From NCBI GenBank assembly GCA_004123355.1, contig SCHM01000004.1, positions 4,615,017 through 4,679,016 on the forward strand: 64,000 nt of DNA. Reading direction: 5' to 3'. The DNA is from Amphirosellinia nigrospora. Lineage: Eukaryota; Ascomycota; Sordariomycetes; Xylariales; Xylariaceae. Below the pieces are notes generated by a model, which saw only the letters and a list, made by a program, of their open reading frames with translations, was not told the DNA's origin and made no database searches. Shown one piece after another: positions 40,719 to 54,652 of this stretch (positions within the stretch are counted from its first letter, which is position 1; each line of letters opens with the position of its first letter). The position numbers were made by a program, and so were the translations under genes.

Positions 40719-43700
40719 ATTAAAAGTTTTATTATAATTTTTATATTTTATTAAAAAATAAAGCTATAAAAATATATATTAAAAAATTATTATTATATTT
40801 ATATTAACTATTATAATTTTTAATTCGCTAGAAACTTTTTATTATAAAAAAAACTTTATAACGTTTATAATTTTAAAAAATTTCTAAAAGTACTTATAAC
40901 TAAAAAAACGCGATCTTTTTAGCCTATAAAACTAAGCATACTAAACATATTTAATTTTTTTATATTTATAAACATTAATTTAATAATTGCTATATTAATA
41001 AATTTAATAATAAATAAATAAACTTTATATATTAATATTTAATAACGTTATAATATTATTTTAAAATAATATAATATTTATTAAAATAAAATTATTAAAC
41101 TTTTTAAATAAATATAAAAATAATAAATTCGAACTATAAATTAATTTATATAAAAACTTATTAAACTTTTAATTAATAATATAATAATTTAAAAAACTTA
41201 ATAAAATAATAAGCTAAGTTTTTAAATATAAATATTAAAACAATTATAAAACGTTTATTAATATTATAATAAAAAACTTATTAAAAACTTTACTAAATAA
41301 ACTAATAAATAGCTAAATAAAATTATTAAAATAAATATTAAAAAATTAAATATTATTAAATTATTTAAGCTTATAATTAATTTAAAAAAAACTTTATATA
41401 ATATTAATTTATTTTAAGCTATATTATTAAAAAAACTTATAATAATAAAATTTTAAATAATATTTTAAATTATTAAATAATAGCTATTAAACTTTAATAT
41501 AAAGTTTTTATATTAAATATAATATAAATATTTTAAAAATTATTAAAAAAAAAACTTTTATTACTTATAAACTAATAAATAAAAAAAAATAAAATTATTT
41601 AGTTTATTCTAATAAAAATTAACTTAAATAAACTTATGAAAAATAAAAAATATATTTCTAAATAGTTTAAAATTAACTAAATAACTAATATAATAATTTT
41701 AAAAAAATTCTTTAAATATTTTTATAAAGCGCTTTAAAGCAAATATATAAACTAAAACTAAAAAAAAAACTTTAATATAATAAACTATATAGTTTATTAT
41801 AAAAATACTTAATTATAAATTATTAGTTTGTTTTTTTAAAGTTTTATTTTAAAAACTTTAAAACTAATATTTATTTTAAACGTATTATTTATATATAAAT
41901 AATTATTAAAAATAGCGTTAAAAAAGCAATAAAACGTATTAAAAACTAATAAAAAAAAACATATTAAATTTAACGATTAATTTATAAATTAATATAAAAA
42001 TTAATATATATAACCGTTAATAATATATATTATAAGTTTTTTTATAATTAATAAAAAACTTGCTAAATTATATATATTATATAATTATACTATAATAAAC
42101 TTTAAATTTAATATATATATTTTTAACTAAATAGGTTATTTTTAAATCTTAAAAATATTAACTTAAAAAATATAATATTAGCTAATAATAATACGATTAA
42201 AATATATAGCTATAAAAAAATCGATATTAAATATAAAACTAAAAAAACTTATAGTTTATAAGCTTTATAATATAGCTTTTTATTTTAATATAATTATTAA
42301 TTTTATTTTATTATAAATTTTTAATTATAAAAATATTTATTAAAAAAATAAACTTAATTTAAATTTTTTAAAATATTAATAAAAAAAACCTTTATATTCG
42401 TTAACCCGAATATATAAAATTTGTTATAAAATATTTTTTAATACGTTTAATAAAATTATTTTTTATATCCGAAAAAACTTTTTAAACTTTTATATAAAAC
42501 GTTTTTAATTATAAACTAGTATATATAAATAATATTAACGCTTAAAATATATAAGTTTTAAATTATTAAAATAATTATTAATTTATACTAAAAAAATAAT
42601 AATTATTTTTTAAAAAAATAATAAAATTAAAATTATAAAATATATTAACTATAGTTTTATAAAAACTTATTAAAAAATAATATAAAAGCTTAATCTAAAG
42701 TTTTTAAAAAATACCCGGCTAATAATCGATTTTTACGAATTTAATAACTTTAATATAAAAAATAATTATTTATAAAAAAATATTAATTATTAATAAATAT
42801 TTAAAATATATATAAAATTATTACGTTAATAATAAACGCGCTAATATTATATAAATAGTTTTTAAAAATTATATATATTATATTTAGCTTTATTATAAAA
42901 ATAATATAATTATAATAAAATATAATAATAAATTAAAATATTATAAATAAAACTATTTAATTAATAAAACTTATATAAATATTTATAATATTAAATTTAT
43001 AATTTTTTTATTATATATTTAAAATTTTAATAAAAAAATAAATAAATTAAAACTATTATTAAATAATAAATAAACTTAATAAAAAATAATATAAGCTTTT
43101 TATTTTTTTATAGTTTAAAATAATTTATATTATAATATATTTATATAATTAAACTTTTTATTATATTAATAGTTAAAAAGTTTTTTATAAAAAGTTTTAT
43201 TTATATTTTAATAATTTATAAAACTATATAAGTTTTAAATAAACTTTAAATATTTTATATTTAATAATATATAAATATATAGTTTTTATTATAACTATTA
43301 TTATAAAACGTAAAAAAAAAGCAATAAAAAGCTTAACTTTAAAGCTTAAATAAAATATTTAATAAAATATTAATTTTTTAATATTTATTAAATTTAATTA
43401 TTATAAAAATAAAATAATCGTTATAAAAATATTATTTTTAACGAAAATAAGTTTTTTAATAGTAATAAAAATAAGTTTAAAAATAATTTTTTAAAAATAA
43501 ACTAAAAAAATTATAAAAAATTTATTAATTAAATTAATTATTAAAATATAGCTAAAATAATAACTAACGTTTTTTATAATAAAAAAATAATAAACTAAAA
43601 AATTTATTACTAAAAAACTTTATTAAACTATTAAATTAAACTAAACAAAAAGCTAATTTAAATAATAATAAATTTATAAAAAATAATTTAAAAAATTATA

Positions 43701-44415
43701 CGCTAAAAAATTATTTATATATTAACTTAAAATTTTTTTTTAATATATTTATATTATTAAAATTATTAAAAACTATATTATTTAGTTTAATTATAATAAA
43801 TTAAAACTTATTAATTTAAATATAAACTATAATTAGTTTAATTATTTATATTAAAATTAAAATAAGCTTATATTTTTAAATTAATTTATTAAACTATAAA
43901 CTATATATTTTAATATAGTTTAATTATATAAATTATTTATTATAAATAAAAAAATAATTATTAAAATATAAAAAGTTAAACTATTAAAAACTTTTTTAAA
44001 TATTATAATATTTAAGTTTAAATATTAAATATAAAAAAAATAATATTAATTTATAAAAAATATTTTTATAAAAGTTTATTATTTATTATTTATTTAATTA
44101 TAAATATTAAATATTAATAAAAGCTTTAAATAAAACGAAAAAAAAATACTTTTATAAAAGCTTATTATTTATTATTATTTAATTATAAATATTAAATATT
44201 AATAAAAGCTTTAAACGAAATAAAAAAAAAATATTTTTATAAAAGCTTATAAACTAAATAAAAAAAATCCTTTAAGCTAATAATATATTATTTTAAAGCT
44301 TATTTATAAAAACTATTATTTTAAAAAAAGCATATATATTATTAAAATTTATCCTTATTTTTAAAATAGTATAAAAAGCTCGATTTATATTTATTAAAAA
44401 ATTATTTTAAATAAG
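40719..44415 (+). other. Left interior of outermost element
   Basis: This is degenerate, A-rich sequence with no readable gene. It includes a tandem array at 44064-44250. Confidence 0.7.
44064..44250 (+). repeat. 86-bp tandem repeat, about 2.2 copies
   Basis: Units begin TTTTATAAAAG at 44064, 44150 and 44235 and share TTAATTATAAATATTAAATA. The third unit is cut short. The array sits about 170 bp outside the left LTR of the middle element, inside the outermost one. Confidence 0.8.
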
Positions 44416-44420
44416 CAAAA

Positions 44421-44700
44421 TATTATAATTATAGTATTATTTACGTACAAAGTTAATATATCGGTATTAATTACGTATAATAGCTAATTTAATTATAATA
44501 TTAGTTGTTTATATAATAAATTAAACTAGTATATTTGCCCGATTTAGTTATATAATATATATAGTAGAATTTTTTTATATAAAAAAATTTTTATATAAAA
44601 GCTTAACTTTTATATAAATAGTTAAAAAAATAAATTAATATATATAAATATTTATTTTATTTTTTATTATATACGATATTATATTTTTAGCTATTTAATA
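44421..44700 (+). repeat. Left LTR of middle element
   Basis: This 280-bp LTR pairs with 58024-58306. Shared landmarks are ATTATTTACGTA, GATTTAGTTATATA versus AATTTAGTTATATA, ACTTTTATATAAATAG and TTATATACGATATTATA. The two copies keep G and C at different places, so each was mutated separately. Confidence 0.88.
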
Positions 44701-47700
44701 TTAATTAATATTTAAGTTAAAAATAAATTAATAAAAATAAAAATAAAATTTAAACTTAGTTATATAAGCTATATTTTTTATATTATATTTTAGTTTTTTA
44801 ATATTATATTAATAAAAAAAAAATTAATTATTTTAATATATTTTAATATTATATTTTATATAAAAGTTTAATTAATAGCGTATAATTATATTATTTTAAT
44901 TATTATATAAATTATATAAAAGTTTATAATATAATTTAATAATTTTTTATTTATAATATTTTTAAATATAATAAATAATAATAATTAATTATACGATAGT
45001 TAATATAATTAAACGTATAAAAACGTTATATTTTTAAAAAAATAGTTAAAATAATTTTTATTTTTTAGCTAATATTTTATATAATAATATAGCTAAAAAA
45101 ATCGTTTAAAAAACTAATATATTTTAAATTTTATATAAAAAACTATTAACTTTTATACGTATAAAAATATTTTATAAAATTTAAAATAATTATTATAAAA
45201 TAAATTAATATATAATAATATATTTATATATAAAATATAATTATATTTTGTATAATTTAAAAAACTTTTAAAAAATATTAGTAAAAAACTTTAAAATAAT
45301 AAAACTTAAAATATTTAATAAAATTAATATTTAAATTATTAAAAAATTTACGATATTTTTATATAAAAAACGTTTTAAATTAAAAACTTATAAAACGGTT
45401 AAAAAAAAACTATATTATATAAATTATAAAAAATAAATATATTTTAATATATAAATTTTAAATTTTTATATAATTATTTTAAATAATATTATATTTTTAT
45501 ATTAAATTAATAATTTTAAAATTAATAAAGTTTTTTTATATAATAAAGCAATTTTACGATTTTTTTTTTTAAATAAAAAAATAAATAAAAAAAAAATAAA
45601 AAAATAAATAAAAAAATAGCTATAAAATAACTTACGTATATAATTAAAAGCTAGCTTTTTAACCTTAAATAATAAAATATCGTATAAAAATAAAATATTA
45701 AAAATAAAGTTCTAAAAACTTTTTATAATTATTAAATATTATTTATTATTTATTTTAATTAATAATTTATTTTTTATATAAATAAAAAATATATTATATT
45801 TTAATATATAATAAAATATTTAGTTTTTTAAAAAAATTTTTAAACTTTAAAATAGTTTATTTATTATAATAATATAAATATAAAAATATTTTTATTTAAA
45901 ATTTAAATTTTTATATAATAATATTTAAAATAAAGTTATTTTATTTACGAAATATTAAATTTTTTTAAAAATTTAGCAAAAAAAAAAACTATTTTAAAAA
46001 ACTATACGATTTATTTTATAATAAAATATAATAGTTCGTTAATTATTATTATAAATTTAAAATTATAAAAAATTAGTTTTATATTATATTTTTATAATAT
46101 TAATTAATTATATAAAAAATTATTATATATTATATTAGCTTTAATTATATAAAAAAAATATATAATATTAAATATATTTTAATATAATTATAAATTATAA
46201 TTAATATTAAACTAATTAAACTAATATTATTTTTATATAAATATATAAATAAAAAAAAACCTATTTTTATATAAAATATTAAAAATTATAATTAATAAAT
46301 TATTTAAAACTTAAAAAATATTTAAAATAAAATATTTAAAAAAAATTTATTTAAATATAATTATTATACGCGTATATAAAAACGTTCTAGAATTTAAAAT
46401 AGTATTTATTTTTTAAAAACTTATATATAAAAATTTTTTTTAAACTTTTGTTTATATTTTAAATTAAAAAAAACTTAATAATTTAATATTTTATATAAAA
46501 AATAAAAATTTATACTATATAAATTAATAGTATAATTAAATTAATTATTATTTTATATAATATAAAAATATTATATAATATTTTAAAAATTTTTAAAAAT
46601 AATATATTAACTAAAATTATATAAATAATTATTTTTTAAAAAACTTATATATAAATAAAAAATATTTTATTTATTAAAAAAAAAATATTAATTAATTAAT
46701 TATATTTTTAAAAAAAGTTTTATATAAAAACTAATATTTTAATACGTACGAAATAATATTTAAAAATAAACTAACTTTTAAAAATTTTTTAACTTATTTA
46801 ATTAAATATAAAAGCTATTTAAATATAATATAAAAAAAAAAAATTCGGATATATAAAATAAAAACGTTATATAATATATTATAATAATATATTTATATAT
46901 TATAATAAAAAAACATTTAATTAATAATTATAAACTAGCTATTTAATTTATTTATATTTAATAACTAATATTATATAAAATATTAAAATATTATTTAAAA
47001 TATAAAAACTTTAAAATTTTTTATTATAAAAAAACTATAAACAAAAGTTTATATAAAAAAACCTAAAAGCTAAAATTATTTAAACTTTTAAAATAATTAA
47101 AATAAATTTTAATAAAAACTATATAATAATTTTAGTTAATATAATAAAAATTAATAACTAATTATTATAAATTTTATATTTTAAATTTTTTACTTTATTT
47201 TTATTTTTTTTAAAAAATATAAACTATTAAAAATATATTTTAATAATATAAAAATATTATTATATAAAAAATAAAAATAATATTTTTATTATATATAAAT
47301 AAAACTATTTATTTTTTAATATTAATTTATATAAAATAGCTAGCTATTTTATAAAAACTAAACTATATTATTTATATAAATAATTTTTTTACGTAAAATA
47401 TAAAATTAAATAATTTATTTTAAAAAAAATCTAAAAATTTTATTATTATTATTAAATATATAATAAAACTTTATAATAATTTAAATTTATAATTAAAAAT
47501 AATTATAAATTTGATTATAAATAGTTATAAATATTATATAAATAAATAACTAAAATATATTATATATTATTAATATTATTATTATTTTAAACGGTAATTT
47601 TTTTAAAATTAATATTTATATAAAACGTATAAAAATATTATATAAATATTAAATTAATATTTATTAAAAAAATTTTAATAATATTATATATAATTTTAAA

Positions 47701-48036
47701 ATAAAATTTTCGTCGGATAAATTTAAAAATATATAAAAATAACTAATATATAATACTATAAAATATTTATTAAAATATACTAAATAAAAATAAAATAAAA
47801 TAAATATATAAACTATTTAAATATATATATAATATTTTTCGGGAAAAAATTAATATATATATAATAAAATTAATTTTATAAATAATAATAAAAATATTAA
47901 ATAATATTATTAAATTTAATAATTTTATATTAATTTTTTTATTTTAAAGCTTATTTTTATATTAATAAAAAGTTTTTTTTATTTTTTTATTATATAAAAA
48001 ATAATAATTATTAAAAAGTAATAAAAATATTATGTA
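44701..48036 (+). other. Left interior of middle element
   Basis: This is A-rich degenerate sequence between the left LTR and the inner insertion. No readable gene remains. Confidence 0.7.
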
Positions 48037-48041
48037 AAAAC

Positions 48042-48332
48042 AGTTACGCTTTACACACTTAAAAAAACAAGGCTTTAGCATATAAATATATTGCATATAA
48101 AATTATAGATAAAATAAAAAAAAAAAAGTTTAAATCTATAATTATAAGCAGCTATTTAAATACTCGCGTAAAGCAGCTACATTTATTACTAATACTTGCT
48201 TTTATTTATTATAACTATATTTATTACGATAATAGTTATATATTTATTATAAATAATAGTTATTATAATAAAGATTATAAGTGCTATAGCTAATAATAAA
48301 GCATAGCTATTAAAGCTTATAAATTTATAACT
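48042..48332 (-). repeat. Left LTR (3' side in element sense) of innermost element
   Basis: This LTR starts AGTTACGCTTTACACAC and ends ATAACT. It is much more AT-converted over its right half than its partner at 54360-54647. Shared landmarks are TTAAATACTCGCGTA and CTTTTATTTA versus CCTTTATTTA. Confidence 0.88.
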
Positions 48333-48343
48333 ATTTTCCCTTT

Positions 48344-51300
48344 AAAAAAAAAATAACTTAACGGGGTTAAAGTTATAATTATTCTAGAAAAAAAAGATTA
48401 TTTTAGGTTTTTATTAATATAAGTTTTTATAAAACTTTTATACTGTTAAATTATTATATTAGTTTTTTATATTATTTAAATTTTTTTGCTTAATATAATA
48501 TTTAAATATATATAATATATTTTTTTATTTATATATTTTTTTTGTGTTATTTTTTTTTTTTATGCTATAGCTTTATTATTATTTAAATATAGTTTATTAA
48601 AGCGTTATTTACGCTATTTTAGCTATTTTATAATTACTAAAAATCCGGCTAAATTAAAGTTGTTATAAAATTTTTTAATATTTTTATATTATTTTTAAAA
48701 TTTTTATTAAAATATTATATATTATTAGGTTTTTTTTTTTAGTTTATTTAATATTATAGCTTTTAATAATAAAATTAAAACGTTTATATTTTTTATAATA
48801 AATTTTTTTTTATTTTAAGTTTTATTATTTTTTTTTTAAATTTTTTGCTTTTTAATTTAATAAATTATTTAAATATTTTTATAGTTAATTTACGTATATA
48901 ATTAAATATTTTCTAAATTATAAAAATATTTAATATAATATTTTTGTTTTTTTTATATTTTAAACTTTTATTATATTATAAAAAATTTAGTTTATTTAAT
49001 AGTTTATTTTTTAAAATTATTTTTTTTTTAAAATTAATATATAGTTTTTTATATTAAATTAAATTCGCGTTAACTTTTATTAGCTTAGTTAATTATACGT
49101 TTTTAAATATAACGTAAGTTTTTTTAGCTAATTTAACAAATATATACTATTTTTTTATTTTTTTTTATATATTTATTTAAATGTTTTTTTTTAATAAATA
49201 GCTTTTATAGCTTTTTTTTATAGTCTGGTTTTTTAGTCGAAATTAAATAATATTAAAAAGTTTATTTTATTTATAAATAATAGTTTTATTAAAACATAAA
49301 AAATTAAAGCTTATATATAATTATAATAAATATACGTTTAAACTAATTATTTTAATAATAGCTTATATATAGTTTTAATTTTTAATTAATATATTTATTT
49401 ATAATTTTTATTTTTTTATAGTTTATAATATTTGTAATAACTAGTATATATTTTATACTTATTAAATTATATATTTATTTATAAAAGCAAAAATAAACTA
49501 AAGTCCGTAGTTTAAAGTTATAGTTATAAATATTCCGAAAATTTAAAAAGGTTTTTTATATATATTTTTAATATTTTCTATATTATTTTATAATATAAAA
49601 TATAATTTATATTTGTTTGTTTAAACGTTTATTATAACTAATATATTATTATATTTATATTTATTTTAAATATTTATTTAAAATCGATAATAAATAGCGC
49701 TATATATATTTAAATATTAAAAAAAATAAGTTTATTAAAGTTTTATTTTTAAATATTTTAGCAAATTTATATTTTATATAGTTATTATATATATTATAAT
49801 TTTGCTTAGCTTAAGCTATTAATAGCTTAATAATTTATATGTTTTATTTTTTAAAATATATAATAAATATTTTATAATATATTTTTTAAAAAATATATTT
49901 TTAAATATAAAAAATTAAAAATAATTAAATATTTATAAAATATAATTAATTTATTTTTTAATTTTTATAGGTTTTTTAGCTTATTATTTTTTATTTATTA
50001 ATAATAAATTTTATATTTATATTTTTATAGTTTTTTTTAAAATTCGCTCGATTAATTAATTTTATAAAAACGTTTAGTTTATTATATATTTTAATAAAAC
50101 TTATTTAATATAATTTTATTTATATAAAAATTAATTATATTATATTATTTATTAGTTAAAATTTAAAATAATATTATATTTTTTTTTAGCTTTTTATATT
50201 ATTAAATTTTTTATTTTATAATAAATATTACTAATATATTATTTTTACTAAAGTAATATAATATTAAAAAATTTATTTTAAAAAAAATTAATTTATTTAG
50301 TTTATTTTAAATTAAAATATTATTTTTCGCTAAAAAATTCTAAAGCTTAATTATTAATAAATATTAAAAAAAGCTTATTATAGCTACTAATTAATTTAGT
50401 TTTTATTTTTTAAAATAATATAATTATTAGTAATTTTTTATATAAATATTATAGTTTAATTTAATATTATAAAATATTTTCGAAAAATATATTATAAAAT
50501 ACTAAGTTTTATTATATAGTTATAATAATACGCCGGAGCTAATACTGTTAAAAAAATTAGTTTTAATTTTTATTAATAAATTATATCGAAATATTTTAAA
50601 AAAAACGTATTAAACTTTTTTAAATTAATAAAATAATTTTTTATATTTTTTAGTTTATATAAAAAGTATGCTTTTTTATTAATTAGTTTAAAAGTATAAT
50701 AATATAACTTTAAATATTAATAAAATTTAATAAAAATTATAAAATTTTAAAAAAATTATATATTTTAACTAATATAAAGGTTTTTTATTTTAATATAACG
50801 TTAATTTTAATAAAATTTATTTAGATTTTTTTAATATTAATAATATAATTTAAAAATTTAGTTTTATAATATAAAATTTAGATTTTTTAATTAATTTATA
50901 ATTTAGTTTAAATTAGTTATTTTAATATATAATATATATAAATAATATTTTTTTATTATTTTTAAATAAATAATAATATTATTAGCGTAAATATTATAAA
51001 AATATTTAAAAAATTAAATAATATATTATTAATATATTATTAAAACATTAAAAATCTATTAATAAAACTAAATAATAATACTAATAATTAATATATTATA
51101 TTTTATATAAAACGTTATATAATTTTTTTTTAAATAATATATAATATAATTAAATATTTATTATATATTAAATTAAATAAAATTTTCGTTTTATTAATAT
51201 AAGCTAAGGTTTTTTTAATAAAAAAAATAAATATTAGTTTTTTTTTATAATTTTATTTATTTATAATAATTTATATAAAAATAAACTTATTATTTTTTTT

Positions 51301-54300
51301 TATAAATAAATAAATATACTATATAAAATATTATTAAGTTTAATAAAACTTTTATATAAGTTTTAATTAAAAATTTTTATATAGTTTTAATTTATTAATA
51401 ATATTTTTATAAAAAACTATAGTTTAAATTAGCTTTAAATTTATTTTTAAAAAACTTTATTTTATAGTTTATTTATAAATAATATAATAAAACATATTAA
51501 AATTAATTCGATTAAAATATATATTAAGTTTTATTTTTTAAGTTTTTTCGCGTTTTTTATTTTAATTTTTATTTTTTTTTTTTAAAAATTATTTTTTTTT
51601 TTTTAATTTTTTAATTATTTTATTAATTTTATTAATATTAATAATATAAACGTTTTTTATTCGGTTTTTTTTTATTATTATAAAAATAATTATATTTAAG
51701 CTAAATATTTTAGTTATTAGTTTTTTTTATATTAACTAATATTATTTTATTTTATATAATAAAAATTTTTTATTAAACTTTTAAATAAAAATCGAAATTA
51801 TATTTTTTTAAAAAACGTATTTATATTTTTTAAAAATAAATTCTAGTAAAAACTAATTAAATATTATTTGTTTATTTTATTAAATTTTTTTATATTAAAT
51901 TATTACGTTTTAAAATAAATATTTTTAGTTTTTATTTTTTAAATATTATTTTTTTTTTTATTATTATTAACGTTATATTTTTTAATTTTAAAGTTATAAT
52001 TTTATTAATTATATTAAATTAATAATTAAATATTTATTATATATTTATTTTATTTATTATTAAATAATATTTATATTATAATTAAAAAATAATTAAAATA
52101 AAAATATTAAATAGTTTATTAATAATTTAGTAAAATATTATAATATTTAAACTATAGTTTATTTAAAATAATATTATAAATTAAATTAATAATAATTATA
52201 AATTTATTTTAAAAGTTTTTTTATATATTTTTAATAATAATAAAAAAGCCCGATTAATATTTTTTTATTTTTATTATTATATTTTATAACTTTTTTAATA
52301 AAAAAGTTTATAATAATAAAATTAAATAGTTTAATAATTTTTTTACAAATTATTAATTTATATTTATATATATTTATTTTATATTTTTAAAAAAATTTTA
52401 TAATTAAAAAAATTTATTATTATATAAAATATAAATATATAATAAAAGTTTTTATTTAAATATTTTTTATTAGATTTATTTTATAACTAATAATATTTTT
52501 TAAAAATATTTTTTTAAAAAAAAGCTATTTTTTTAAAGTTATTTTTTTTTTTTATTTATTATAAGTTTATTTTTTATATATTAGCTAGTTTAATATTTAA
52601 TATATTATATATAGCTAAAATAATAATAATTTAAGCTTTTTTATTTATTAAAGTTTAATTATTTTTAAAAAGTATTTTTTTAAAATATTTTTTATTAATA
52701 ATATTAAAATATTTATTATTAAAAATTAATTATTATATTTTATTAATATTAAGTTTAAATAGTTAAATAAATTATTATTATTATTATTATTTAGTTTTAA
52801 AATAAAATAAAAAATTATTTAAACAAAAATAAAAAAAAAAAATAAAAATTATAATAGTAAATTTTTATATTTTTTTTTATAAGTTTTATTTTATTTATAA
52901 TTAGTTATTATTAAATAATAAACTATTTAAAAATAATATTTATATAAACGTTAAAGTTAATATTTTTTTTTAAATATTTTAATATAGCTTTAATTATTAG
53001 TTAAAAAAATAGTTTATTTTTAAATTTTTTTTTTATTTAGTTTTATTAATTTAGTTTTATTAGCTAAATAAATAAAAATAGTTTAAAATTTAAAAACTTA
53101 ACTAATATATTAATTAAAACTAAATAATTAAAAATTAATTTTAGCTTTTTTATTATAGTTAACGTTAATATAAATTTTTTTAAATATTTTAAAATAATTT
53201 TTAAATTAATAAATATATTAAAATAATTAAATAAAAAATAAAAAAAAAAATCGTTAATTATATAGCTTTTAAAGTTTTAATATTAACTATTTTAATTATA
53301 TTATTATAAAACTAATTATATTAAATTTAAATAATTTTTATATTTAAATTTATATTTTAACTTTAAGTTTATTTTTAATTATATTATTATAAAAAATAAA
53401 TATTAATATTTTATTATATATTAGCTATTTTTTTTATTATTTAATAAAATAAAAATTATTTTATAATAATTTAATAAATTAACTATTTATTATTAAAATA
53501 TTTAATTATTTTAAACGTAATTATACTATTTAGTTATTTTTTATAGTTTATTTAATAATTAATTAATAGTTTATTAGTTAGCTTATTATTAGCTAAATTA
53601 TTTTTAATTATAAGTTAAAAATATCGGTAATATATATTAATATAATATATATTTTATTATAAAAAATAATAATTTTATTTTATTTTTTTGCTTAATTAAA
53701 TAAAATTTATTTTATTTATTTAATTTTTTAATAAATATATATAAATTAATAATAAAATAATAATAAACTATTATTAAAAAAATATATATTTTTATTTTTT
53801 AAAAAATAATAATAAAATCTTTATATATATTATTTATATTAGTTTAATTTATATTTTTATTAAAACTAAGCTAAATTATTTATATATAATATATTATTAG
53901 TTTAAAATAAAAACTAAGCTTAACGTTTTTTATTTATAATTTTACGTAATTACTAGCTAAATATTAAACCGTTCGATTAAATTAATAATATTTATATTAA
54001 ATTTTTATTTTTAAATATATAGTTATTAATAATATTATAGAACTACTATACTAAATTAATTAAAATAGTTAGCTTTTATAGCTTATTATTATAATTTTTA
54101 TATAATTAAAAAAGCTAAAATAAATATATTTTTATTATTTATTAAAGTTTTATTATAAAAAACTTATCGTTTTAAATATTTAAAGCAAATAAATCCGAAA
54201 TATTAATAAAAGCTTTAGTATATGCCGCACATGCTTATTATTTTAGTTTTTTTTTAAAAAATATTTTAATATTTTTAAATTAAATTAATTGTTTAGTTTA

Positions 54301-54359
54301 ATTAAAAAATATTATAAAAATAGTCCTAATACTTTATAATATTTTAAATAATTTATAAA
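48344..54359 (-). other. Interior of innermost element
   Basis: About 6 kb of T-rich (plus strand) degenerate sequence has no readable domain. The T-rich skew stops at both LTRs, where the A-rich skew of the host element resumes. Confidence 0.75.
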
Positions 54360-54647
54360 TATTACGCTTTATATATTTAAAAAATAAAGCTTTAATATAT
54401 ATATATATTATATATAAAATCTATAAATAAAGTAAAAAAAAAAAAATCTAAGTTTAATATAAGCAGCTGCTTAAATACTCGCGTAGGGCAGTTGCATTCA
54501 TTACTAATGCTTGCCTTTATTTACTACAACTGCATTTTTACAAATAACAGTTATGCATTTATTACAAGTAGCAATTACTACAAGTAAGATTATAAGTACT
54601 ATAGCTAGTAGTGGGGCATAGCCACTAAAGCCTGTAAATCTGTAACT
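54360..54647 (-). repeat. Right LTR (5' side in element sense) of innermost element
   Basis: This is the better-preserved partner of 48042-48332, ending CTGTAACT. It keeps AGCAGCTGCT, AAATACTCGCGTA and AGTAGTGGGGCATAGCCACT, as the solo copies do. Confidence 0.88.
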
Positions 54648-54652
54648 AAAAC

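Larger units (their letters stand above)
48037..54652 (-). mobile_element. Innermost LTR retrotransposon, AGTTAC-type family, TSD AAAAC
   Basis: The element spans 48042-54647 (6.6 kb) and is flanked by perfect AAAAC duplications (48037-48041 and 54648-54652). Its LTRs at 48042-48332 and 54360-54647 are homologous to the solo LTRs at 19125 and 22536. Next to the left LTR, on the minus strand, is a polypurine-type tract (AAAGGGAAAAT, 48333-48343), and the plus strand of the interior is T-rich. Both say the element lies on the minus strand, opposite to its two hosts. The LTR ends AGTTACG...CGTAACT lack the usual TG...CA. The superfamily is unknown. The interior is broken by RIP with no readable protein domain. 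It is the youngest of the three by position. Confidence 0.88.
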
